From the NCBI RefSeq assembly GCF_009930795.1, contig NZ_CP017146.1:1612001-1676000 (forward strand): 64,000 nt of DNA, read 5' to 3'. Source of the stretch: Marisediminicola antarctica. GTDB lineage: Bacteria; Actinomycetota; Actinomycetes; Actinomycetales; Microbacteriaceae. The translations under genes and the position numbers were made by a program. Below, in pieces: positions 51,056 to 59,279 of the stretch (positions within the stretch are counted from its first letter, which is position 1; each line of letters begins with the position of its first letter). The notes beneath the pieces were generated by a model, which saw only the letters and a program-made list of their open reading frames with translations, searched no databases and had not been told where the DNA came from.

Positions 51056-51463
51056 CTACTCCGACAGCAGTATGACGATCTGAACGATCGCCGCAGCGGA
51101 TCCCACCCCGACGAGAAGCCAGCCGAGAATGCGCATGAGCCGCCCGTCGGCGGAGGGATGATCGAGGCGCCCGTTCTCGGGGTTCCGCGGATCGAAGTAC
51201 ACCTTGACCTCGTCGCCGAGTTCGAGGGACTCATCCGCGTCAAGCGAGACGGGCGCCGACTGCAGCTCACGCTGTAGGTCCATCCAGCGGAACCAGAGAT
51301 GGTCGGTGCCGGCGGGGGACTGCACGATTACGCCCCAGGTTTCCTGGTATCGACTCGCCCACGCCTTTCGAATGTAGCCCGCGGCGAGCAGCACGATCCC
51401 CGGCAGCAGCCCCACCCAGGTGATCAGCTCGAGCACGAGGGCGAACGCGTCTGAGGTTGTCAC
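51056..51463 (-). CDS. DUF3592-like membrane protein
   Basis: 135 residues, a helix near each end (residues 13-30 and 113-132). The central beta domain contains LELGDEVKVYFDPRNPENGRL, the DUF3592 signature. The GTG start is 6 nt after TACTAT (leaderless-type). Function unknown. Confidence 0.78.
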   Translation of the reverse strand: MTTSDAFALVLELITWVGLLPGIVLLAAGYIRKAWASRYQETWGVIVQSPAGTDHLWFRWMDLQRELQSAPVSLDADESLELGDEVKVYFDPRNPENGRLDHPSADGRLMRILGWLLVGVGSAAAIVQIVILLSE

Positions 51464-51469
51464 CTACTG

Positions 51470-51475
51470 ATAGTA
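51470..51475 (-). promoter_or_regulatory. Probable -10 element of the DUF3592-like gene (leaderless)
   Basis: TACTAT on the minus strand lies 6 nt before GTG 51463. Confidence 0.45.
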
Positions 51476-51510
51476 GAAGAGTCGGCTGCGCTTAGTTCGC
51501 GCGTCGATTG

Positions 51511-52782
51511 CTAGAAGTGCGCGCCGCTGCGCCGGACCGCGAGCAGGGCGAGCGATCGGGTGACCGCAACGAGCTCGTCGATGCGCACCTGCTCGCGGGG
51601 GGCATGCGCGAACCGCACGTCCCCCGGACCGAAGTGCAGGCTCGGAATGCCGCCGATGTCGGAGTAGAGGCGCAGATCGCTGCCGTACGGCGCCGCCCGC
51701 CGCGGCGGAACCGACCCGCCATTCAGGGTCATGATCGCAGAGCTGACCTCGTCGATGAAGGTGTGGTCGTCGTCGATCCGCCCGCTCCCGAACTGGCCGC
51801 CTGGCCAGGTGACCCCGACCGGGTTGTCGCTCAGCCACGGGTCGGCGGAACTCGCCTCCGCGATTGCGATCTCGAACTCGCGCCGTGCATCCGCTGGGTC
51901 CTCCCCGAGCCGCACCCCGAGCCGGCCCTCGGCGACGAGCAAGTCCGGAACGCTGCTCGCCCAGTCGCCCGCGCGAACGGTGCCGATTGAGATCGGATAG
52001 GGCAGCGGGTAGTCGGAGAACAGCGGATGCGGGTCAACGTTGCGCCGCAGCTCGAGCGACTGGATCGCGGCCATGATCGGAAGGAACGCCTCAAGCGCGC
52101 TGACCCCCTCGAGACGGGTGCTGCCGTGCGCGGCCCGCCCGGTCACGTCGAGTTCGAAGGTGAGTGCCCCGGCGCACGCGGTGACGATCCGTCCTCCCGT
52201 GGGCTCGGTGAGCACAGCGGCGTCGCCGGTGTGCCCGCGGAGCATGGTGCCGAAGGCACCGAGACCGCCGTCCTCCTCGCCGACGACCGTGTGCACGGCG
52301 ATGGGCCTCTCGAGCAGGACGCCGGATGCCTGCAGGGCGCGCAGCACGGCGAGGTTCGCCGCGACGCCGGCCTTCATGTCGCATGCGCCGCGGCCGTGCA
52401 CCGCGCCGCCCTCCACGCGTCCGCAGAAGGGGTCGCCGTCGTGCCAGCGGTCGAGGTCGCCGGTCGGCACGACATCGATGTGGCCCTGGAGCACGAGCGC
52501 CGGCCGGCCGGGGCCGGTCACGCCCACGACCCCGTAGCCCTCGGTGCGCGGTGCCTCCGTGCCCGGGAATCGGGTGTCTGCACGGAGCGCGTCGAGATCG
52601 AATTTCCAGGCGTCGACAGACAGTCCCGCGTCGCGCAGCTGTGCCGCCTGCGCATTCTGCAACTCGGATTCCGCATCGGTTCCGGTGATACTCGGCACCC
52701 GGATCAGGTCGATGAGGTTCTGAACGAGCGCGGTTTCGTCGATGCTGTCGAGCACGCGCGCTTCGACGGGGGTGAGTTGCAT
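51511..52782 (-). CDS. M20-family metallopeptidase (ArgE/DapE-like)
   Basis: 423 residues. Metal ligands are in LVLQGHIDVVPTG (His), HGRGACDMKAG (Asp), VVGEEDGGLG (Glu pair), and the C-terminal SLHFGPGDVRFAHAPREQV (His). The dimerisation domain lies about residues 185-300. It belongs with acetylornithine deacetylase/succinyl-DAP desuccinylase-like amidohydrolases; the specific substrate is not fixed. ATG 52782 follows TATGAT by 6 nt, so the longer upstream frame is rejected. Confidence 0.88.
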   Translation of the reverse strand: MQLTPVEARVLDSIDETALVQNLIDLIRVPSITGTDAESELQNAQAAQLRDAGLSVDAWKFDLDALRADTRFPGTEAPRTEGYGVVGVTGPGRPALVLQGHIDVVPTGDLDRWHDGDPFCGRVEGGAVHGRGACDMKAGVAANLAVLRALQASGVLLERPIAVHTVVGEEDGGLGAFGTMLRGHTGDAAVLTEPTGGRIVTACAGALTFELDVTGRAAHGSTRLEGVSALEAFLPIMAAIQSLELRRNVDPHPLFSDYPLPYPISIGTVRAGDWASSVPDLLVAEGRLGVRLGEDPADARREFEIAIAEASSADPWLSDNPVGVTWPGGQFGSGRIDDDHTFIDEVSSAIMTLNGGSVPPRRAAPYGSDLRLYSDIGGIPSLHFGPGDVRFAHAPREQVRIDELVAVTRSLALLAVRRSGAHF

Positions 52783-53120
52783 TCCCGCATCATAAGCGCG
52801 GTGTATTTCGTATATGCGTCGGCGGGATGTGCAGCGTGTGCGTGTCGCGATGATGATGCGCCACTGCAGGGAAAAAGAGTGGTGCCGGCCACTCCCGGTC
52901 AGGGGGTAAGCGAGGTGGCCGGCCGGGTTATCGACCCGTATTCGGGGGGTGGGTCGGTAATCCGAGAGGTCGTCGTTGACCAAATTTGACACTAAGGCAG
53001 CGCGAACAATCTGTCCACCGAAAGGAGGACATTTCCCGATTGTGCTGAGCGATCCGGTTGTCCCTCCGCCAACGCGCCTGTACCCCAGTGACCTTTACCT
53101 CGGTCACGGCGGACTTCCGG
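52783..53120. other. Intergenic stretch without recognised gene
   Basis: 338 bp between the M20 peptidase start and the GT4 3' end. It contains the peptidase promoter, an inverted repeat GAGTGG-N6-CCACTC (52877-52894) and an isolated AGGAGG-like sequence (53021-53029) with no convincing start codon at proper distance. Nothing else was recognised. Confidence 0.5.
52789..52794 (-). promoter_or_regulatory. Probable -10 element of the M20 peptidase gene (leaderless)
   Basis: TATGAT on the minus strand lies 6 nt before ATG 52782. Confidence 0.45.
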
Positions 53121-54350
53121 TTAGGCGACCGCGAGGTCGCGCTCCCTGCCAGCGGCGCCAGATCCGACGAGTTCCCGATAAACAGCGATCAAAGTCTTCG
53201 CAGAGTGCGGCCAATCGAGTCCTTCGGCGCGATCGCGAGCTGCATCCGCCAGGCGACGGGCAAGTGCAGGGTGGGCCAGTACTTCGGCGATGGCCGCAGC
53301 CCACGCCTGCGGGTCGCGGGAGTCGAGCACGACCCCGGTAACGCCATCGTCGACAGCTTCGCGCAGGCCACCGGATGCCGCGACGATGGCCGGGACACCG
53401 CTCGCCGCGGCCTCGAGCGCGACAAGACCGTAGGTCTCGGAGTGGGACGGCACGAGCACAGCACGCGCGCCGCGGAACAGCGCAGCGAGGTCGGCCCTGG
53501 ACTGCGGGCCTACGAACCGGAGGCCGTGTTCGATCCCGTGCCGGGCCGCGAGTGCCGTGAGCTCGTCGATGTACCCGTCGAAGTCGGAGGAGGCGTCGCC
53601 CGCGATGACGAGATCCGGTCGCAGTTCTGCCGGCACGGCGGCGACGGCCTCGATCGCGAGGTCGAGGCCTTTGAGCGGCTGCAGGCGGGCGGCTACAACG
53701 GCGTACCCTGTGCCGGCAGGGCGGTCGGGCTGTGGGCGGAAGAGCGCTCCGTCCACGCCGGGGTACACGATCCGCACGCGGTCGATCGAGCCGCCGAGCC
53801 TCATCACGACAGTGTCGGCCTCGGCGGCGCTCACCGCGACGATTGCATCCGACTCGCGAGCGAGCCAGGCCTCGCCGGCCATGCGTCCGGGGGACTCGGC
53901 GCGCTCGCCAGCAGCGAGGGGCGTCGCGTCGTCGGCGGCGATGCTGTGGAAACTTTGCACGTGTGGGGTTCCAGTCAGGCGGGAGAGGGGGAGCGCAGCC
54001 ATGCCGGAGAACCAGTGGTGGGAGTGGATCACGTCGAAGGTGCCGAGCTCGGCGAGGCGCATCCGGAATTCATCGACGAATCCCTCATGCTCGCCTTTGG
54101 CGACGGGACGCGATGGGCCCGCGGTCAGAAATCGCAGGGTGACGCCGGGGGCGAGCGGCAGGCTGTCTGGCTGGTCGAGTGACGAACGGCGCGTCATGAT
54201 CTCGACGGTGTGCCCGGCCGCGGCCATCGCCTCGGCCTGATGGCGAACGACCACGTTCATGCCGCCGGCGTCGCCGGAGCCCGGCTCGGAGCCCGGCGAG
54301 GTGTGCAGGCAAACGAGCGCGATGCGCAGGGGAGTCGACGCGGAGGGCAC
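53121..54350 (-). CDS. Glycosyltransferase family 4 (MshA-like), second copy
   Basis: 409 residues. The N-terminus CLHTSPGS...GDAGGMNVVVRHQAEAM and DVIHSHHWFSGMAAL are MshA/sucrose-synthase-like. The nucleotide-sugar site is ARLQPLKGLDLAIEA and the E-x7-E motif is SETYGLVALEAAASG. Similar in length and motifs to the GT4 at 29718. Acceptor unknown. The GTG start is 6 nt after TAAGCT. Confidence 0.88.
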   Translation of the reverse strand: MPSASTPLRIALVCLHTSPGSEPGSGDAGGMNVVVRHQAEAMAAAGHTVEIMTRRSSLDQPDSLPLAPGVTLRFLTAGPSRPVAKGEHEGFVDEFRMRLAELGTFDVIHSHHWFSGMAALPLSRLTGTPHVQSFHSIAADDATPLAAGERAESPGRMAGEAWLARESDAIVAVSAAEADTVVMRLGGSIDRVRIVYPGVDGALFRPQPDRPAGTGYAVVAARLQPLKGLDLAIEAVAAVPAELRPDLVIAGDASSDFDGYIDELTALAARHGIEHGLRFVGPQSRADLAALFRGARAVLVPSHSETYGLVALEAAASGVPAIVAASGGLREAVDDGVTGVVLDSRDPQAWAAAIAEVLAHPALARRLADAARDRAEGLDWPHSAKTLIAVYRELVGSGAAGRERDLAVA

Positions 54351-54356
54351 TGGACG

Positions 54357-54401
54357 AGCTTAATCGATCGAGCTGGGCGACCCCGGCGCGCGAGTCGCCC
54401 A
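54357..54401 (-). promoter_or_regulatory. Leaderless promoter and adjoining inverted repeat upstream of the GT4 gene
   Basis: TAAGCT (54357-54362) lies 6 nt before GTG 54350. An 8-bp inverted repeat TGGGCGAC-N12-GTCGCCCA (54374-54401) covers the -35 region and may be an operator. A second imperfect dyad, TATGTCCCCT / AGGCGACATA, lies at 54404-54435 near the end of the PNPOx gene. Confidence 0.45.
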
Positions 54402-54460
54402 ACTATGTCCCCTCGAACGCTCTGAAGGCGACATAATCGGGCCGATCGCCCAGGAGTGGC

Positions 54461-54874
54461 CTACCGGCGGGAGGCCTTGAAGCGCCGCCCGGTGACCGAC
54501 TCCGGAGAGATTCGCAGGTAATTCCACTTCGCGGTCGGGTTCAGCGACTTCAGCTCGAGAATTCCTGATTCCACGATCTCGGAGTCGAAGCCGAGCCTGT
54601 CGATATTGCCCTTCACGACTATGCTCCAGCGGCGGCGAAAACGCCGACCGTCCACTTCGAACGCGATCGAGGGGCGCTGGGTGATGCTGGCGAGCTTCGA
54701 GCCCGGCGCGCTTCTCAAGAAGATTTCCCGGTCGCGCACGAGGTAGTTCATCGGGAAGATGTCGACACCGGTTTCGGTTGCGACGGCCAGGCGGCCGAAG
54801 TCGTTCGCACCGAGCAGGTCCCAACACTCGTGGATCTCCAGGTGTTCGACGGCGGAGTCATGTGATTCGCTCAT
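54461..54874 (-). CDS. Pyridoxamine 5'-phosphate oxidase-family flavin-binding protein
   Basis: 137 residues. CWDLLGANDFGRLAVATETGVDIFPMNYLVRDREIFLRS is the usual N-terminal flavin-binding half (given in part), with SIAFEVDGRR in the second half. The family includes F420/FMN-binding reductases and antibiotic-resistance-like proteins. Substrate unknown. Confidence 0.85.
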   Translation of the reverse strand: MSESHDSAVEHLEIHECWDLLGANDFGRLAVATETGVDIFPMNYLVRDREIFLRSAPGSKLASITQRPSIAFEVDGRRFRRRWSIVVKGNIDRLGFDSEIVESGILELKSLNPTAKWNYLRISPESVTGRRFKASRR

Positions 54875-55019
54875 GTGGTGGTGCCCCCAATGTCATCAGC
54901 CATTAGGTTATGGCCCAGTGGAGTGGCATAGCTACCCCGCGGCATCCCCCAACCAGGAAAGTCAGGTCCGCCGAGACTGCGCCGGCAGTCTCGGCGGGCC
55001 GGTTGTGGACGGCCGTCGG

Positions 55020-55190
55020 CTACAGGTTGCCGGGGATGAGCACGCGGTCGATCGTGTGGATCACGCCGTTGCTCGCTTGGATGGGCGAACACCGAGAATG
55101 AGGCGTTCGGGTCGCCAAGCCCGCCCTCGAGCCCGGTGTACGGCACGGTCTGCACGAGGAGGTCGTGATCGTAGGGGTTGTTGCGGGGGC
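55020..55190 (-). pseudogene. Remnant of a fasciclin-domain protein, internal deletion and frameshift
   Basis: On the minus strand the start of a fasciclin domain (DHDLLVQTVPYTGLEGGL then DPNASFSVFA) is joined directly to its end (ASNGVIHTIDRVLIPGNL) in another frame. About 100 residues in between are missing. Fasciclin domains are secreted adhesion modules. No intact start was found. The surrounding gap 54875-55228 holds nothing else recognised. Confidence 0.7.
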
Positions 55191-55228
55191 GCCTCCGCTC
55201 GATGCCGAATTGGCGACGAAAAGGAGGC

Positions 55229-55657
55229 TCAGTTCGCTCGGCGCAGGAGCGCGACGGCGGCGGCAGCCTGCCAGACGACGAAACCCTCCACGACGAGCGA
55301 AAGCAGACCGAGGGGCTCGAGCCAGTTGCCGATGTCGTCGGTCGCGCCTGGCATTCCGATCGTGCGGTTGACGACGAAGGCGAGCAGGATCGCGAGGCCG
55401 AGGCCGATCGCGGCGAGATAATCGACGAGAACCCCGCCCCTGAAGATGCGCTCCATGATGACGAACGCTGCCACGATGAGGAGCACGTATGCGACCGCAA
55501 GATACGGCACCTCTTCCACCTTGCCGGGCAAGTCGAGCACGTGGATCGCCGCAGTGACAGCCAGGGCGAGGCCCACCGCGATCCGGCGAGCGTCGAGCGT
55601 GGAGGCCACCGTCGTTCGGGAGGAAGCCTGGAGGCTGGGGGTTGTCGTGTTGGCCAT
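55229..55657 (-). CDS. Small membrane protein of unknown function
   Basis: 142 residues, four hydrophobic helices after a polar N-terminus (MANTTTPSLQASSRTTVAST). No family recognised. The start MANTTTP at 55657 is preferred over 55681. It lies just upstream of the fasciclin remnant, with which it may once have formed an operon. Confidence 0.65.
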   Translation of the reverse strand: MANTTTPSLQASSRTTVASTLDARRIAVGLALAVTAAIHVLDLPGKVEEVPYLAVAYVLLIVAAFVIMERIFRGGVLVDYLAAIGLGLAILLAFVVNRTIGMPGATDDIGNWLEPLGLLSLVVEGFVVWQAAAAVALLRRAN

Positions 55658-55889
55658 GTGAGTCTCCGCTCTGGAGCGCACACGCGCTCACAGGGCGAGA
55701 CTAGGGGGTGCGCGCAAGGTGATCATGAGTAAACGGTCGTTTGTGTGAGAACTCGAATTGTTATTGGCGCAGACTGTGTTGTGGGCATGAAACTCCCGAG
55801 AAACGGATGAGTGCATGGGGTCACCCGTTCGATCGCCGGGGACAGTGGGCAGGTCGATTCAACGCAAAGTGACACGGAAGGTCGAGGTT

Positions 55890-57668
55890 ATGGGTGATCC
55901 GATACGCGACGGCGGATACGTGGACCTACGGTCATATGCGGCAATCGGTGACGGTCGCACCGTTGCCCTCATCGCACTGGACGGGTCGATCGACTGGCTC
56001 CCGATGCCTAACCTCGACTCCGCGCCGGTCTTCGCGCGCCTGTTGGATGCCGCTGAGGGCGGTTCGATCGAGCTCGCACCGGTAAGCGCGTTCACGATCA
56101 CCCGCCGCTACGTGCCTCAAACCAACGTGATGGAAACGACCTACACGACTGCTGCCGGCGTTGCCCGGGTGACGGACGCCTTGGTCACCGGCCTGGCAGG
56201 ACAGCTGCCCTGGGTGGAGCTCGCCCGTCGAATTGATGGTGTTGAAGGGTCTGTCGAGTTCGGCTGGCAGATTACCCCGGGCACCTGCTTCGCCACGACC
56301 ACCCCGCAGGTAGAACAGACCGCGCATGGCACGATCATTCGGGCAGGCGATCTTATGATCGCCGTGGAGGGCAGCAACCATGGGCCAGACGCGGGCGACA
56401 GCATCCTTGCGGGGCGTTTCAGCGCAACAGCCCAATCGCGCCACATGCTTGTCGTCGCCGGCACCAAGAATGAGCCATTGCATGTGCCCATCCCGGACCT
56501 GACCGCGATCGGTCTCGAACGCACCATCGACAATTGGAAGAAATGGTCGGAAGCGTTCAACTACGAGGGTCCGTGGGGAGATGCGGTGCAGCGTAGCGCT
56601 CTGGCCCTCAAATTGCTGATCCACACTTCAGACGGCGCGATTGCCGCAGCTGCGACAACATCGTTGCCGGAAGACGTCAGCGGTGGGAAGAACTGGGATT
56701 ACCGGTTCGCCTGGGTTCGTGACGTGACATACACCGTCCGTGCTCTCGTGCGCTTCGGCCTGCGCGAAGAGACCCACGAAGCCGTCTCGTGGCTGATCCG
56801 AGCGATCAGGAGGAGTGACTCAGAACTGCACATCTTCTACCGCCTTGATGGCACGACGCCCGGTGCCGAAGAGGCACAGGATCTGCCGGGCTGGCGCGGT
56901 ATCGGACCGGTGAACGCGGGTAACGACGCGAGGGGTCAACTCCAACTCGGCATCTTCGGCGACTTTGTGACTGTCATGCTCGAGTATGTCGAGGCTGGCA
57001 ACGTGCTCGACGCGCACACCCGCGTCTTGCTGGCATCAGTCGCCGATCACGTATGCGAGGTATGGCAACAGCGCGACTCCGGCATGTGGGAATTAGCCGA
57101 GCAACGCGACTACACGGCATCGAAAATGGGCTGCTGGCAGGCACTTGACAGCGCCCTGCGCCTCTCCGAACTCGGGGAAATCGCGGGCGAGCCGGCCCGT
57201 TGGCGAGTTGTTCGCGACCGCATCACGACCTGGGTGGCCGAGAACTGCTGGTCCGAAGCCAGACAAAGCTACGTCACCTTCCCCGGAAGCGAGCAGCTCG
57301 ACGCCGCCGTTCTCCTGCACGCGACAAGCGGGTTCGACCGTGGCCCGCGCATGGCTGCGACCATCGACGCCATCCGGGCAGAGCTTGGCAGTGGCGCGCT
57401 GCTCTACCGTTACACCGGGATGGAGGCGGAGGAGGGAGCGTTCGTCGCCTGTTCCTTCTGGCTGGCCGCGGCCCTCGCCTGTGTCGGCAGGCATGACGAG
57501 GCGGTCGAGATGATGGACGAACTCATCGGTTTGTCGAACGACGTCGGGCTGTACTCCGAGATGATCGATCCGGCAGATCTCTCGTTCCTGGGCAACATCC
57601 CACAAGGGCTCAGCCATCTCGCGCTCATCAGCGCGGCAATCACGATCGACGAGCTCGCGCCGCGGTGA
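55890..57668 (+). CDS. Glycoside hydrolase family 15 (glucoamylase/trehalase-like)
   Basis: 592 residues. The N-terminal beta-sandwich begins YAAIGDGRTVALIALDGSIDW. In the (alpha/alpha)6 barrel, GGKNWDYRFAWVRD contains the conserved WDYR-type motif. MWELAEQRDYTASKMGCWQA holds the probable catalytic acid Glu, and GMEAEEGAFVACSFWLA the base Glu. Actinobacterial members include trehalases and glucoamylases; no signal peptide is seen, favouring a cytoplasmic trehalase-like role. The start ATG 55890 (after GGAAGG) is preferred over ATG 55815. Confidence 0.88.
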   Translation: MGDPIRDGGYVDLRSYAAIGDGRTVALIALDGSIDWLPMPNLDSAPVFARLLDAAEGGSIELAPVSAFTITRRYVPQTNVMETTYTTAAGVARVTDALVTGLAGQLPWVELARRIDGVEGSVEFGWQITPGTCFATTTPQVEQTAHGTIIRAGDLMIAVEGSNHGPDAGDSILAGRFSATAQSRHMLVVAGTKNEPLHVPIPDLTAIGLERTIDNWKKWSEAFNYEGPWGDAVQRSALALKLLIHTSDGAIAAAATTSLPEDVSGGKNWDYRFAWVRDVTYTVRALVRFGLREETHEAVSWLIRAIRRSDSELHIFYRLDGTTPGAEEAQDLPGWRGIGPVNAGNDARGQLQLGIFGDFVTVMLEYVEAGNVLDAHTRVLLASVADHVCEVWQQRDSGMWELAEQRDYTASKMGCWQALDSALRLSELGEIAGEPARWRVVRDRITTWVAENCWSEARQSYVTFPGSEQLDAAVLLHATSGFDRGPRMAATIDAIRAELGSGALLYRYTGMEAEEGAFVACSFWLAAALACVGRHDEAVEMMDELIGLSNDVGLYSEMIDPADLSFLGNIPQGLSHLALISAAITIDELAPR

Positions 57669-57817
57669 ACTTCACCCGTCTGGTGAGATTCATCGAACGG
57701 GTGGCCCACCGTCCGCTCCGCGGGGTGGAAGGAGGCGACCGGAGCGGGCAAAGCGATTGTGGAGTTGCCCGACCCATCGGAGGGTGCTTCGACTGGACCT
57801 GTCATAGTGTGAATTGC

Positions 57818-58618
57818 ATGGACTTGAGGATAGAAGACAAGAAAGCTTTGATTTCGGGTGCCGATTCGGGAATCGGGTGGCATACCGCCCGGCTGCTGCT
57901 GAATGAAGGTGTCACGGTCGTCATCACCGACCAGAACCAGCAGCAGTTGAACGATGCGGCCGAGCGGCTGGAGGCGAAGCCCGGCCAGCTGCATGCTTTC
58001 GCGGCTGACATCACCAGCGTCGAATCGCTGGCACAACTCCATGCGAGCGTGAAGGCGGCGGTCGGTGCCATCGACATCCTCGTCCAATCGGCAGGCATCA
58101 CAGGTGCCCAGGGTCTGTTCCATGAGATCAGCGACGAGGGGTGGACCAACACGATCCTCGTCGACCTGATCGGTCCCATTCGTCTGGTGCGAGAATTTCT
58201 TCCCGACCTCCGCACCGGCGGCTGGGGACGTCTCGTGATGGTCGCGTCCGAAGACGCCGTGCAACCCTACGATGACGAGCTGCCGTACTGTGCAGCCAAG
58301 GCTGGAGTGCTGGCGTTCGCCAAGGGACTTTCTCAGACCTATGCCAGCGAGGGACTACTGGTGAATGCGGTGTCCCCTGCCTTCATTCACACCCCGATGA
58401 CTGACGCGATGATGCAGAAGAGAGCCGATCAACTCGGCGTCAGCGTCACGGAAGCGATCGAGAGCTTTCTCGACGACGAGCGCCCGAACATCGAATTGCA
58501 CCGCCGGGGAGATCCCGACGAGGTCGCGAACGTGATCGGTTTCCTCTGCTCCGAGCGGGCGAGCTTCGTCAACGGCTCGAATTACAGGGTTGATGCGGGC
58601 TCTGTAGCTTCAATCTGA
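57818..58618 (+). CDS. SDR family oxidoreductase
   Basis: 266 residues. GADSGIGWHTARLL replaces the usual TGxxxGIG with an Asp variant, and ITDQNQQQL suggests NAD-type binding. QSAGITG stands in place of NNAG. The catalytic YCAAK motif and the C-terminal GSNYRVDAGSVASI end are typical. TAGTGT lies 7 nt before ATG 57818. It lies 149 bp after the GH15 gene on the same strand. Confidence 0.85.
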   Translation: MDLRIEDKKALISGADSGIGWHTARLLLNEGVTVVITDQNQQQLNDAAERLEAKPGQLHAFAADITSVESLAQLHASVKAAVGAIDILVQSAGITGAQGLFHEISDEGWTNTILVDLIGPIRLVREFLPDLRTGGWGRLVMVASEDAVQPYDDELPYCAAKAGVLAFAKGLSQTYASEGLLVNAVSPAFIHTPMTDAMMQKRADQLGVSVTEAIESFLDDERPNIELHRRGDPDEVANVIGFLCSERASFVNGSNYRVDAGSVASI

Positions 58619-58642
58619 ATTTCCCCTCTCGTGTAGTGCCGA

Positions 58643-59041
58643 CTAACCCAACTGGTCCAGCACGATCGCGAGGACGAGTCCCAACGCAGCGGCGATACCT
58701 GGTAGGTATTTCTCCTCTTTGAATGCCTTCGGGAATACTTCCGTGGCTAGCGAGGCGGTGACCGCGCCGCCCGCGACGCTTCGAATCAATCCCAGCGCGG
58801 GTTCGGGAACTCCGGCGAGGAAAAGGTGGATCCCAGCTTCGTCTTTACGGTTCGGTCGAGGCCGACGAACGCTGCGGCGCCGATAAGCACGCAGCCAGCG
58901 ACCGCCCAGAGAGGCGCGACGTCGGTGGCGGGCTCAATGGGCTCGAGCACGGCGGACACCATGAGAGCGCCGCCAGCGAGAGCCGCGATAAAGCCTTCGA
59001 GCCCACTCGGTAACTTGCCGTCCGCGCGACCCAGAAGCGAT
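58643..59041 (-). pseudogene. Remnant of a ZIP-family metal transporter, internal deletion and frameshift
   Basis: One minus-strand frame reads LPSGLEGFIAALAGGALMVS and APLWAVAGCVLIGAAAFVGL, as in the first helices of ZIP-like proteins. Another frame, after a shift near 58830, reads SVAGGAVTASLATEVFPKAF and GIAAALGLVLAIVLDQLG, as in the last helices. The middle part with the metal site is missing and no start is visible, so this is a decayed gene. Confidence 0.6.
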
Positions 59042-59255
59042 TGGGTGGTACGAGCAGCACATCGCTGTTGAGCAAGATTCTGTGGCGCGAGAGATCATGC
59101 TCGGCTCACTCGGTGAGGAGCGCAAGCATTTCAGTATGGAGCTGGAGTTCCTGCTTCGCGCGAAACCGAAATGGCGCGAAATCGCTCAAGGGATACTGTT
59201 CACCGACGGCGATATCGTCTCGCACGGCGTGGAAGCCGAATCCGCGGCTGGCTGA
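59034..59255 (+). pseudogene. 5'-truncated remnant of an encapsulated-ferritin-like protein
   Basis: The open frame reads WYEQHIAVEQDSVAREIMLG, then the EExxH-type motif GEERKHFSMELEFLLR, then GILFTDGDI before its stop. This order (WY-Q, EE-x2-H, LFT) resembles the small ferritin-like proteins loaded into encapsulins. No start codon or N-terminal part exists, and it abuts the ZIP remnant on the other strand. No encapsulin gene is in the window. Confidence 0.45.
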
Positions 59256-59279
59256 GCGCGAGGTCGTTTGCCGCGGGGA

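Noticed and set aside
53021-53340. AGGAGG followed by an open frame on the plus strand
   Set aside because: The first start codon is too far from the AGGAGG and the frame runs antisense through the conserved GT4 gene.
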